NCBI GenBank assembly: GCA_030549775.1
Contig: CM060172.1
Span: 7,799,861 to 7,863,860 of the forward strand
Origin: Tamarix chinensis
Taxonomy: Eukaryota; Streptophyta; Magnoliopsida; Caryophyllales; Tamaricaceae
DNA: 64,000 nucleotides
Direction of reading: 5' to 3'
How positions within the stretch are numbered: position 1 is the first letter of the stretch; each line of letters opens with the position of its first letter. The position numbers and the translations under genes were made by a program. The notes beneath the pieces are model-generated. The model did not search any database and was not told the origin of the DNA. It saw only the letters and a list, made by a program, of their open reading frames with translations. Below are positions 47,421 through 59,495 of the stretch, piece by piece.

Positions 47421-49088
47421 AAATGAAAATGGAAATATATTTTAAATAAAAATCATATAGCTTGTGGAAAAAGAAATAAAATATCAAAATAATAATTAAA
47501 AAAAATTGAAAAACATTTGTCTTCCTTATATACTAATACCAACAGATATATGAGTAGGTATTAGTTTTATTGGTACAATGTTACTAATACCCACAGATAT
47601 AAAAGTAGGCAAAAGATCTGTTGGCATAACATACTATTACCAATAGATAAAAATTTTCTGTAGGGAAAACTTTCTTCATTGCCCACAAAAATTTATCTGT
47701 TGGTATTAGTAACTTTTGCCAACAGAAAAAAAATCTGTGACTCAATTTCTGTTGGTACAAGTCATAAATTTTTTAGTGACCCTAATTTAGGTATTTATAA
47801 TAAAATAAGGGTTAATATGTGAGACTAATTAAATATATCATTTTAATAAAAATAATGGGAGTAATTAAGACAAAAAGAAGGCATAAATCATATAGGATTA
47901 AATAATGGAAGATTTGGATAATTTGCTAACTAAAATAGAATTTAAGAAGATTTATGCAACATTTCTAAACTAATATAAAAATGAGATTAATTATTTATTT
48001 AAACATAAAAAGATCCTAAATACCCCCAACCACCTTATTTTTCTTTTTCTTTTTCTTTTTTCCTTTTCTCCATTCTCTTCCTTTTCCTTGTTGTTTCTTC
48101 CTTTCCCTTCTTTTCCTTTTATTTCTCCTCTTCTTCCTTGATTGGGCCTTGCCCATGTGGACCAATCCTTCTCTCCCTCTCCTCCTCCACTCTAGCCCAA
48201 CCCATCTCTTTTTTCCCTCTTGCTTAACCAGTTTTCCTCCCTTTTCTTTTCTTTCTTTCTTTTCCCTAGATCGAGTGGCCCACCCCTCTTCTTCTTCCTC
48301 CTCCCCTCTCCTTCATTCATGCTATAGGTCGCGCTTTCAACCTGCTTGACCATCCTTTGCTACGATTGTACTACCTCGACCTACTCCTCCCTCTCTCCCC
48401 TATCCTTTTCCATTTAGAGCCCAACCTACCCCTATACTACCTTCCCCACATACCTACTTCCCCTACCCTTTCTCTTCCTCTACATCTTGCAATCTACTCT
48501 TTCTAGGATCACATTGGCCTGCCACTACCACCCGACGAGCCCTTGTCCCTCCTGCTCCCTTATTCTCTTCCTCCTTCATCCTCTTCTTCTTTCCACGACT
48601 ATAAATACCACATTAATGCCTTCCATTCTTCTTCTTTTTCTCTTCCCTAGAATTACTAATTCTTTCCACCATCACACCTTTAGAAGCTGCCCTAGCTACC
48701 ACCGTGCAATGCCACCATCCGAACCACCATCCACCCCCTTCGCTACATCACCCTCTACCAAACCAAACCACTCCCCACCCCTAACCCCTCCTACTCAACT
48801 CTCCCCAACCATGAAAAGTGGGAAGCCCGAGTGCCCTTTTCATTGCATTGTTGCCCCTCTCGCTGCCATGCACCACCTCCTCTACCATAATCACCACCCC
48901 CATTGCCTCCTTCTCAACTTAGAAAACCTTCCTCTACCTCCACCTACCTTTCCTTTTGCCCTTTTCCTTCTCCTTCCTCCTCATTACGCTTGGCCACCAC
49001 GACCACCACCTACGCTACCACCTTAATACACCACCATCACCATTGCAACCCTCCTAGTCTAAGGAGTCCACCACCTCACAATTGCCCC

Positions 49089-49313
49089 TTCTCTCTCTCT
49101 CTCTCTCTCTTCCAACACCAAAGTCTGCCTTTTCAAAGCAACCGCCGCTACTGTTATCGTGCACCACCATTGCCCTAGCTGCCGCCTCTACTTAGGTTAT
49201 GCCCTAACCTTTACTATCAAATAAGTGTAGATTATCTTAGTATAACAATTATTTTAGCGTCATCATCATCATCATCATCATTATTAGTACTGCTACTACT
49301 ACTACTACTATTA
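49089..49313. repeat. Microsatellites (CT)n, (TCA)n and (CTA)n
   Basis: (CT)n is at ~49,090-49,110, (TCA)n at 49,260-49,281 and (CTA)n at 49,290-49,311. All lie inside the solo LTR, at the edge of its pyrimidine-rich block (48,030-49,200). Confidence 0.95.
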
Positions 49314-50809
49314 TTATTAATCTGCAATTATCATTATTATTATCATCATCACTACTAATAACCGTATAATGGTTAATACTACCACTAGTATATTTTTAGC
49401 CACATAAAAATAATACCCTTATTAATATTATTAAGACTATTATTATCATCATCAGTAATATTAGTTCTTACTAAAAATCAATAAAGGGATAATGAAAGTA
49501 ATAAGAAGGAAGTTAATCCCTAGCATTTCCCTCTTATAGGTGACTTAAGTTCGCCCCCTAAGGAGGCTTAGGAGTTGTGCTACAAGCTCGGTGTCATTTT
49601 AGGTAAGGATGTGGTTAAGGCTCAATATGTGTATGATGTGCTTATGTATGTTGATTATATGTATGTATCTTATGTAGGTATGGATTGTGTACTTTTAGTG
49701 TAGCTTTCTAAGCATGGATCTAAGGTGAGTTGTATGTGTTTTATGGCATGTGCTATATGGTAATGTGATTTATACATGTGTTGTGCTTATGTAATATTTC
49801 CCTATATGACATACACGATAGGAGTCATTAAGTAGTATGAAAGTGTTATGAGGAGATAAAAGGGATAAAGAAAGTGATTTGACTAGAGGGTGGTGAAAAT
49901 GGCCTAAGTGTCTCATGACTTATGGGTGGACAAATAAAGGGATAATATGAATGAAATAAGAGGATGGACTAAATATTGCATGAGGAGTGCAAGGCTTTCA
50001 TGGGGTGGTTAGTCTTTACATGGGGATGACTTTTATGTGGGAAAAGTTGGGTTGAGGGTTAAGGAAGGTGAGGGAAGAGTAGTTGGTTCAATGGAGACCA
50101 TATGTAGAAAATAGTATGTAGGCTGGTGTAATGGTGCATGGGGGACTTAACTAGGGTTCGTGTGGAAAACCTAAAGTAGGGGAAGTGTGGGAGGAAGGGA
50201 GAGTTAATGAGAGTGGTGAGAGTGTGGAATAATAATGGAATCCTGTCACATGGAGGAGATGTGTGTAAAGCAGAAACGAAAATGGTAAGTGAGGGTGATG
50301 AAGGGATGATATAAAAGAAAGGGGCAAATACTAGGTTTGGGGGACTAACTAGGGCTCTCATTTTCACATGTGAAGGATGGGAGGTGAAGTGTAGATTTTG
50401 GTTGTGGTGTGAGTGGACTGGTGATGTTGGAAGCATAGGAGAGCATAGGTTATGTAGGATAGGAGGAATTGAGGCCACATAGGCTAGATTAGGGTTTCTG
50501 AGGGAATACCCTAGATGGTATTGGGGAGTTGAAACTAAGATATGGGAAGTGGGCCTTAACCCATGTGCATAAGAGTTTGGGTCTCTCATGGTGAGTAAGG
50601 GGAAGGTGATGAAGAAATCTTAGATTCTAGGGTGTGTAAAGGTCCCAAGATATGAGACAGGGCTTTTTAGGGGAATTGAGATAAAGCAGTGAGAATGGGA
50701 AGTCTAGTGAGTTATATATGTCTAGTTAGGATTGCTTATGGAATAAGATATGAATAAAACACTAAAGAATTAAAGTGAAATATTATTGAGCCAAACCTAA
50801 GTGAGGATA

Positions 50810-51150
50810 CCTTTTGGTCCACAGGTTATAATAGTGTGTTAGGTGCATAATGTCATATAGAGTGGTTTTTGGTCAACTAGCTACAATAATCGGGGTCCCG
50901 GGCTTGATAAACCAAAATTTATATGGAAATAAATCAAGGAAAAGCTAATAACTACTTATAGTAGAACACCACATAAGTTGGAGACAAGTGAGGATAATTT
51001 TTGTTCCATCGACTATAATAGTGCTTACGTGTGCTTTCCCCTATATTGCTATCTAGTCCACCTGCTATAATAGGGGTTAGGTGCGTTTTTCCCTGGAGTA
51101 TTTTCCGGTCAATTGGCTATAATAGTGGGGTCTCGGTAGTCACTAAGAAA
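50810..51150. repeat. LTR subrepeats, reverse orientation
   Basis: Five copies of the 'ggtccac-ggctataatagtg' motif (near 50,816, 50,869, 51,004, 51,055 and 51,107) are the reverse complement of the motif at 6,445-6,800. They support the plus orientation of this LTR. Confidence 0.85.
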
Positions 51151-51783
51151 TAATATGGGAAATGTGTAAGATGGAAATAATGGCCTATGTCTCGAATAAT
51201 GATATGAACCTAAATGAAGTATTGTATATCTTATTTGCATATTTGTATATTCATGTCCTTATCTATATGGTTAAATTACTTAGTAGATAGTGTATTGATC
51301 ACCTGTTTCATGGGTGTTAACATTCACACGATCAGTGGTCCCTTCTGAAATGGTGCAAGTAGGAAATGCTTCATTTGATAAGATTGACGCATTCAATGCA
51401 TTGGGCAAGTTGAGTGATGACCTACTGGACTTGGCATGAGGCCCAATAGCTAGTATTGTCTTGACTCATCTTTTCTCATTTTACTTAATTTTTTTGTTTG
51501 TACTACTTTCCCCTTAAGAGATTTGACTCTATATTAGTTTTTAGTTTCTATAATAACTCTTTAATCACACACTTTGATTTTCTTTGCAATTATGAATTAT
51601 TCGAGTCTTGATGGTTGTATGTCCTAATTGCTTTTACATCTTATGAGATTTCTAGCCTTGTGGTGGGTACGAAACTGGCCGGTTTCCATACTAGTGCTGA
51701 TCACGGTGGTAGCACCCCTTGTCTTAGTGTATGATTTTGATTAAATGAAATTTTTTCAACTGTGAATTTTGGGGGTAGCTACA

Positions 51784-54200
51784 TCCACTTTAAGTGATTG
51801 GTTTCTTATCCATTAATTAATCAACTCATGACCATATTATTATTCATATTGAGTTCAGGTACTCTACTATTCTTAATTAATTTAAATATATTGATGTAAA
51901 TATCAAGGTAGACTACCCTTAAGCTACTATTATTGTTAGGTGGAATAGATACACAACACCTTAACCCTAACTCATATGACCTTTTACTTTAAGTGATCGG
52001 TATCATATTAATGGTTATATATCTCTAGATCAGAATGCACCTACACATATAGTTATAAAAGGAACACAATCCATCTTATCATAATTATTCATAACACATA
52101 AAACCCAACCACATATATACCATGACATTCCCTTTAGGAAAATGCCATATTACCTCTTAGAAATCCTAAATTCAAAATTTAATCATAACTTCTTCCCTGA
52201 CATTTATTTATTAGCAAATTTAATACTCATCCTTAAAATATTATTATTGAAAATATGTCTAGAAATGAAGCTCTAACTTCAATGTCTTATATGAGTGATA
52301 ATAGCTTGCCTGCAAGGTTATTATTTATAAATTTCTTAAGAACCCTAATTTCACAAGTGAGGCATAAATTTTCCCATATGAGTCACATTACCACCAACTT
52401 TAACAAAAATTACTAAAATATCATTATAACTATTATATAAAAAAAATTAAATTCTAACTCTAAAATTTTACACATGCAATAATGACCTTTCCCTGAAGAT
52501 TACTATTCCTAATTTAAGCTATTATTTTTGCTTTATTGGAATACAACCATTTGTAATTTCTCTAAATATCTTATGTAATATTTTTTATGATATTTTGAAG
52601 TAATTGAACATATTAAAACACAAAACATTTCCTAGATAACCCATATTGACCAAATTGCATATAAAAAAAATATAAAATGCCTATATTTTCACAAAGAGCA
52701 TACAAGACTAATATCATCAATTTCCAACATCCAATATATATCATCTTGAGAGTGGTTAACAACATTCATTTACCAACTTCTATGCCTATTCAATCCCTAT
52801 TAAAATACCATAGGCCATACTAACACATTTAGGGTATCAAAATGAGATTTATTGCAACAATAACATATAAGCTTATATTCTTCATATATTCTTACTTTTC
52901 ATGGATATTATACCACATAATCATGTAATAAAATTGTCATCATAATAATTTTAACCATGATTTTTAATACACATAAATATTCATTGCATAAAAAATCCTA
53001 GTTAGGATGTGTATCCTTAGAAAAGTTCCTCTGCTCTTCTAATCATATATAATTGTAAGAATCGTCCTCTAAGACCACCTAAAACCACCTAAGAGTGAAT
53101 AATAATACAAAATTGGGATCAAAGAAACAACCAAAGAAAATATAAGGTAAAGGTGGGTTGAAAATGGAGCAAAACTACAGCAAATCGTCTCTTAAGGGTT
53201 AAACTAGTTAGGACAAACCTTAGTATAGAAAAGGGAGGCAACTTGGATTCTAAATATAGCTAGGGGCTCTATGTCAAGGAGTGACACATAGGGTGGTTGT
53301 TTTTCATATGGGTGTGACGTTGAATGTGGTGGTTTGGTGTAAGGGTGGGATGCTGGGGGTGGTGGTTTGATGTTAGGGTCAAGTTGTTAGAGAATAAAAT
53401 TTGTGAATTGTTAAAAGTTATATGAGTGAATGGCGTATATAACAGCTATTTAGCTTTGGTTTTTAATGCAACTAAGCAATGGGATGTGTGGGGTATGTTA
53501 ATTTGCATAGGTCTTCAAGGGATTCAAATGGAAGGTAAATGATAGATAATTTGCAGAGAGGTTGAGCCAAGTAAGAGGGAGTCTAAGGGTTTGTGAGGGT
53601 TGAAAAATATGAAGTAGGATAGAATAAGGATTATCTATAGGACATAAGGGGATTGAGGCATATGAGGTGTGCAATGGTTGAATGGTGAAATGTTTTAAAG
53701 AGTTTTGTGTTGATTTGGTTTGACAAAAGTATGGGGAATAGAGGGATGGGTACTAGCGTAGTAGAAGGAGACTAAGTAGCTGCGGGGTAGGTGGGCTGGT
53801 GTAGTAGCAATGTAGGGATGAGAAGGTAAAAAAACAAACTATGAATGGGTAGTAGGTTGAATGGCCTAAATAGGACAAAGGAAAGAAGCAGATCATGTAG
53901 TGGGAATAAGAAATGAAAAAGAAGAAGGGGAAAAAAGAGAAAAAGGAAGAAGAAAAATGGGAAAAGAAAAGTGTTTAAGGTGAAGATTAGAATAAGATAA
54001 TAATTAGATTAGGAAATTTGGGTAAAAATAATTTTTTTCAATTATCTCGAGTTATGATTAGGTTAAAATAATAATTCTTAAAATTAAAGATAGAGATTAA
54101 GAAATTAGGGTATGGTAAAAATATTAATTTCTTAAGATTAGGATTAGGTTAAGATAATAATAACTTAGAATTAGGGTTAGATAAAATTTGGGGAATTGCA
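51784..54200 (-). mobile_element. Element C: 3' LTR
   Basis: The right end TTTGGGGAATTGCA abuts a polypurine tract (minus strand CATTCAAGGCGGTAGTGA). Around 52,050-52,190 it resembles element B's LTR at 39,780-39,900 (ATATTACCTCTTA and 'cataaaaccca' phrases). A purine-rich block lies at 53,890-53,980. No gene is present. The left boundary is taken as the end of the solo LTR, which may be inserted into it. Confidence 0.55.
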
Positions 54201-55577
54201 TCACTACCGCCTTGAATGAGACTTTAAACCCAAAGTCAACAAGTCAAGGTTGAGGAAAAGGAGTAAAATGATGTAAGGAGAGGTGATTTAGGCGGTTAAA
54301 CCCAAAGGAGTTGTTGATACTACACTATTAGGTACTACCCCCTTAAAAGAGAGAGAATCTTGAAACATAACACACATGTGTAAAAAGGCTTATAATAGAT
54401 CTCATGCATATATTTCTTTACCTCCCAAGTTACCTCCTCCAATCAACGGTGGCTCTATAGAATCACTATGTGAGGATTTGAGCTCGTATAGGTCTATCAT
54501 ACCTTGGTGTCAAAAACTTTTATGGGACTCTTTTCATAGGATGATGAATTGTCGAGCTCAATATTGTTGGGTATATTCACATGGGAAGGATCTAAAACAT
54601 AATCTCTTAGTTATGAGAAATGGAAAACATTATAAACTCATTCCAACTGTAGCAGAGTTGCCAAGTTCTATGTGACCTCACCAACTCTACAAAGAATCTT
54701 ATAAGGTATAATATACCTTAGGCTTAGCTTACCCCTTTAACAAAATCTCTACACCCCATAGTGGGTGAGACTTTCAGTAAAAGTTTTCCCCTTCCTTTAA
54801 AGCATTACCACAACACCTCTAATTTTCATATCTATTCTATTTGCTCCATGTTGCCATCATTATATCTTGAATTAACTGAATCCACTAAGTTATCCCCTTA
54901 ATCATCTCTAATACAAGCGTAATAGTCTCACTAATGTCACTCTAATAGAAAGGTTTCCAACATTTGCACCCATAAACTGCCTCAAATGATACCATCACTA
55001 TCCTAGCGTGCTAACTATTACTTAATGGGGACTCCACAAAATGTAGACCAACTAGCTTATAAATCCATAACAAAAGATCATAATAGGTCATTGTGTTTTT
55101 GAATTATCCTCTCAATGTGGTCATTAGTAGCTAGGTAAAACCTAGTGACAATCCTAAACTTTGTGCTCATTACCTTGTGCAATATTCCCCAAAGGTGGAA
55201 AAAAAAATCTTGAATCCCTATGAATGACTATATTAGTTCGTGTACCATGTCTATTCACCACAAACCTCATGTAAGCATTAATTATCTTATGCATGATTTA
55301 GGTTGAACTAATCAACATGAAAACTACTAATTCAGTTAATAAGTTGATGATGACTCAAATTTTATCTCACTCTCTATGAGTCCTTTGTAGTTACCCCACA
55401 AAATCCACATAGATGAAGTCCCATATCCATCCCTGAACATCCAAAGAATAGATAAAACCTAAAGTTCCATGGTGCTTTATCATGATGGTGTTTTGTCATA
55501 GAAACTCAAATTTAAACCTTAAACACACACATAAAAAATAGTAAGCGATGAGTGGGCAATAATCCTAAGATATTATA
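54201..55577 (-). pseudogene. Element C: decayed 3' end of pol
   Basis: The minus strand carries a chromodomain remnant around 54,410-54,500 (LEEVTWEVKK) and then integrase-derived sequence up to 55,577. It aligns in layout with element B (35,133-36,450) and element D (59,496-60,750). It is cut by the LTR that starts at 55,578; the rest of this pol is not in the window. The 99-codon plus-strand frame at 54,376-54,675 is antisense to it. Confidence 0.7.
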
Positions 55578-58500
55578 TGTAACACCCCTAAAATTTACAG
55601 TTAAAAATTTTCATTTGCTATAGAAAACCATGCACTTAAAACCAAGGGGGGTGCTACAGTCATGATCAATAAAATGTTGACTCTTAGACAATCTCAGACA
55701 AACCAAAAGGCTAGATGAAAAAAAAATATCATCAGGAGTAACCAATGAAAACCTTAATAGTTCAACATTTATAAGTATTCCAATGTTAGAGTTAAATATA
55801 GAATGGAAATTTATTACAAACAATGCCTAATTTGGGGGAAATAAATATGGTAGTAAACTAAACATGATAAGTTTGGGGAATACCCTCTCGAACCTCACAT
55901 TAGGTACAAAAGGTGATCACTCAGTCCTACCCAAGTCATCAAGAGCATCGAAATCATCATAGGCATCATGTCCTATATACAAAGTCTCAAAAGGGTCCAC
56001 TACTTGTGGGAATGAGTAGTACCTATGAAAGGGGTGATTAATATGCTATGTACTCTAGAAGGTAACAATATGGCTAAGATAAAGCATAAAATGAAAAAGA
56101 TAGATAATGCAAGCACTATGTCATACAAATTAATCACCATTATTAAATTCAGGCCATTAAATTTGTCTTTACACATCTCTAGAATTATATCCATATGAGA
56201 ATGGGAACCCTACTATTATAATCGGTGAACAGGAATTGCTACTCCCGGGTAGAATGCACTTGGCAACTATTATAGTGGATTGATAGAAAATACTATACAA
56301 GGGCATGATGAACCTATCCACTATTATTGTTGGTGGATCAAAAATCATCCTAACCTAGCCCCAACCTATGTGTTGTTCCACTATAAGTAATTAGTATCTT
56401 TTCCATGATTTATTAGCTTATAAGGTTTTGTTTATCAATCTTAGAACCTCTAATATTATCACCGCTGGACCGAAAATGCTACTCCAAGAAAAAGCATGCC
56501 TGGCCACTATTATAGCCGATGGACCGAAATACACTCCAGGGTAAGAAGGCTCCTGGCCAGTATTATAGCCGATGGACCAAAAATTATCACAACTTGGGCC
56601 CAACTCAATAGTATTTTACTTTTAAGTAATTAGTTTTTTACTAATAACTTATTCCATATGTAACCTCAACTAAACATACATGAGCCTAGTGGGCTCCTGA
56701 CTCATTATCATTCATCTACCCTAAACTTCTTGAAAGACTTAGTCCTAAAGCTTGGGATCTCTATAATCCTTAAGACTCTAAGATCTCTATTTTACCTTCC
56801 ACCTTACTCACCATGAATCTAAAAGCCCCTATGCATGTGGATCAAAGCCCACATTCCCATTCCTCCATATAGACTCACCATCACTTACTATGTTTTCTCT
56901 TGAAAACCCTAATCTGGCCTATGTGGTTGTAGCATCTCTTTTTCCTACATAGCACATGCCTCTATTTAGTCCCAAAACCATCACTCCACTCATCCAACTC
57001 TGAGCATCATAACCTTACTCTCCATCTTCCACTTGTGATAAGGAAACCTTAGTTTACCACATAAAACCCCTAATACTCCTATTTTCTTATACACCATTCC
57101 TTCACACACACACACACACACACTCCTCTCTCCTTTCCACTTGACTCACACTCTTTATAAAAAACCCTCCTAATCTAAACCCTAACTCCAGCCAATCTCT
57201 ATAACTATCACATAACACTCCATACTCAAGGTTTTTCCCTAAAAACCCTTGTTATGCTCCCATGCACACTTCTACTACCCATGTACTATATTTTCCCCAA
57301 AGACTCCAATCACCTCAAATACTCTTTTCTTCCCATTTTTAAACCTTAAACTAACTTTTCCCACATAAACTCTTCCCCCCATACAAAGATTAACTGCCCC
57401 ATACAAGTCTGACACTTCCCATGCAAGATTTTACTCTAACATTTAATTTTATTATTATTCTTCCTTTATTTTATTAGCCATAGGTCATAATATACTTAGG
57501 TAATTTTTCCCACTTCTTCTTACTCACTCCACCCTCTTCATTTCCTTTAGATCCCCAAAGCCTCTCAAAATAACCTATGGCCTCTTAGCATGAATGTTAT
57601 ACCATAATAACTATACAAAAGAGCATGTCATAAATAACAAGTCATATCACCCATGTCACACATTATAAATCATACACAACTTACCTCAGCTCCATGCAAA
57701 GTAAGCTTCACTACACACATTTTGAGACAACATTTACATATAAATACATAATACATATAATTCACCTATAAGAACATAAGTCATAGCGAACATAAGCCTT
57801 AACCATATCCTTACCTAATAGGACACATATTTTGTAGCATGAATCCTATGCCTCTTTATGAGAAATGTTTGGTTCACAACTTATCAAAAATTAAGCACTA
57901 ATTATTAAACCTTATTTCTACTAATTTTTCTTTTCTCTATCATTTTTCACTAAATATTAGTAGTAGTAGTAGTAATAAGGTTAATAATGGAAAAATATCT
58001 AAAATTTTTATATAAATAAATACAAGTGTTAAGGGCACAACTAGAGAGGGAATAGTAGGTTTGGCTGGCGGTGCAGCGATGCAAGGCAGTGGTGGGAGTC
58101 ATGATAGAAAAGGAAGGATTTTAGGGTTGGAAAAGGGGAGGAAAGTTAGGTTTTCTTGTGTTTAGGGTTTTAGGGTCAAAGGGGTTGTGGTGGTGGTGGT
58201 GGTGTCTCACGACGATGACGGAGGCGATGACGACAGTGGTAGTCATAAGAGAATCAAAGAAAAGGAAGAGGAAGAGGGGAACGAAAATGAGAAGTAGTAA
58301 TGTGGAAAGGTAGGGGAGGTCTTCTGGGTAGGAAGGGAGGAAGTCGAGGTTATAGTTGCAGTAGTGGCTGCAGTGCAATTGATGGAGATGGGTGCAAGAG
58401 GATAGCTCAAGCTACCCATTTTGCACATTTTTGGAGAGAAAATGACGGAAATTTAGGAGCACGGGAGGTTTTTATAGTGGAGAGAGGTGTAGGGAAGAGG

Positions 58501-59481
58501 AAGGATGGGTGTGGTGATGATGGCGCAGCGTGATAGTAGTGCTAGTGGGGACTAAAGAGAAGGTGCAAGGAGGCTAAAGAAACTCTGTAGTGGTAGAAAA
58601 GAGGTGAATTAGAAGTGTAAAGGGGTATAAATTGGGGGAGAAGGTTGGGAGAAGTGGAAAAAAGAATGTAGATGACGAGGGGAGGGGTATGGTTAGCTAC
58701 TAGCTGGCATGACTTACAGTGCCTGGGGACATCACTGGGTTTTGGAAGGTAAGAGAAGGTTAAGTGGGGAGTATTGGGGCTGTAGAGGGGTGGAGACTAG
58801 GGCAGGGTAGTGGTAGCTGCTCACCTTGTAAGTTTAGGTGAGAGGAAGCTTAGGGGAAATGGAGAGCCATGGCTTCGAAAAAGCCATGAGTGATACGTTG
58901 ATTAGGGAGAGGTTAATGATGAGGGCAAAAAGGAAAGGAGGGAAAAAAGGAAAAGGATAAAAGAGGAAAAGAGAGGGGGCGGAAGGTAATGGGTCATGTG
59001 AGACAAAAAAAAAAGTGAGCCATGGGAAAGAAAGGAAGGTGAGGAGGGGGAGGGGAGTGTGAGCTATGTTGGGTAGGGCCTAGTCACACGAGGGTGGGGA
59101 GAAAAGAAATAAAGAAGAAAAAGGAAGAAAGGAAAAATAAAAGGAAGAAAGGAAAAATAAAAGGAAGAAAAGGAGAAGAAAAAGGAAAAAGAAAAAAAAA
59201 GAAAGAAAAGCAAGGTGGCTAGGGTGTTTTGAGATATTTTTTTTTAATTTTGGGAATAATAAAATTAGTAATAATAGCTAATTTTTTTTATTAATTTAGA
59301 AATTATTATTATAATTTACTTGAAATTTATTTTAGTTTATTAAATTATTTTTCTCTTTTTTGGCTTTAAATATTTTTATTATAATACCATTATTTTATTA
59401 AAAAGTGTATATTTAATTAAATCACACATATGAATCCTTATTTTATATTTAATTCCTAAAATAGAATTTTTTGGCATTACA
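55578..59481 (-). mobile_element. Element D: 3' LTR (3.9 kb)
   Basis: The left end is TGTAACACCCCTAAAATTTA. The right end, GGCATTACA, abuts the polypurine tract. It is homologous along its length, in opposite orientation, to the solo LTR at 43,445-51,783. It contains the 'tattatagccgatggaccg' subrepeats (56,205-56,590), a C-rich half (56,700-57,450), (CA)n at 57,104-57,122 and a purine-rich block (58,900-59,220). Frames at 58,121-58,533 are compositional. It is inserted into element C. Confidence 0.85.
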
Positions 59482-59495
59482 TCACTATCTCCTTA
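59482..59495 (-). other. Polypurine tract of element D
   Basis: The minus strand reads AAGGAGATAGTGA directly before the LTR start TGTAATGCC. In these elements this is the primer for plus-strand DNA synthesis. Confidence 0.8.

Larger units (their letters stand above)
43462..47778. mobile_element. 4.3 kb non-autonomous CACTA (En/Spm) transposon
   Basis: The left end CACTACAAAATAATTCACTT and the right end (reverse complement CACTAAAAAATTTATGACTT) both continue into TACCAACAG, giving ~30 bp terminal inverted repeats. Flanking ACC (43,459-43,461 and 47,779-47,781) is a perfect 3 bp target duplication, as the superfamily requires. Subterminal repeats built on 'ACCCACAGATAT' and 'CTGTTGGTA' fill 43,480-43,820 and 47,530-47,770. 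No transposase frame survives. The cargo is a four-exon WD40 gene fragment, a piece of LTR and a second CACTA-type end. Confidence 0.92.
43445..51783 (+). mobile_element. ~4.0 kb solo LTR, family D, split by a CACTA element
   Basis: The LTR starts TGTAATACCCCAAAACC, is interrupted at 43,462, and resumes at 47,779 with CCTAATTTAGGTATTTATAA. It ends 'tgtgaattttgggggtagctaca' at 51,783. Without the CACTA it is about 4,020 bp. Both ends and the interior order match the reverse complement of the LTR at 55,578-59,481 (TGTAATGCC start, pyrimidine-rich block, 'tataatagtgg' subrepeats, AATTTTAGGGGTGTTACA end). No primer site or pol follows. Flanks TCACC and TCCAC may be a worn 5 bp duplication. Open frames in it (48,487-49,026; 50,059-50,589) are compositional. 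Confidence 0.82.

Noticed and set aside
48487..49178. 179- and 91-codon Pro/Ser/His-rich ORFs
   Set aside because: They lie in a pyrimidine-rich LTR block where stops are rare by composition. No domain is present and the homologous LTR (55,578-59,481) does not keep the frame.
50059..50589. 176-codon minus-strand ORF
   Set aside because: It is antisense within the solo LTR, low-complexity, and without a counterpart frame of similar length in the related LTR.
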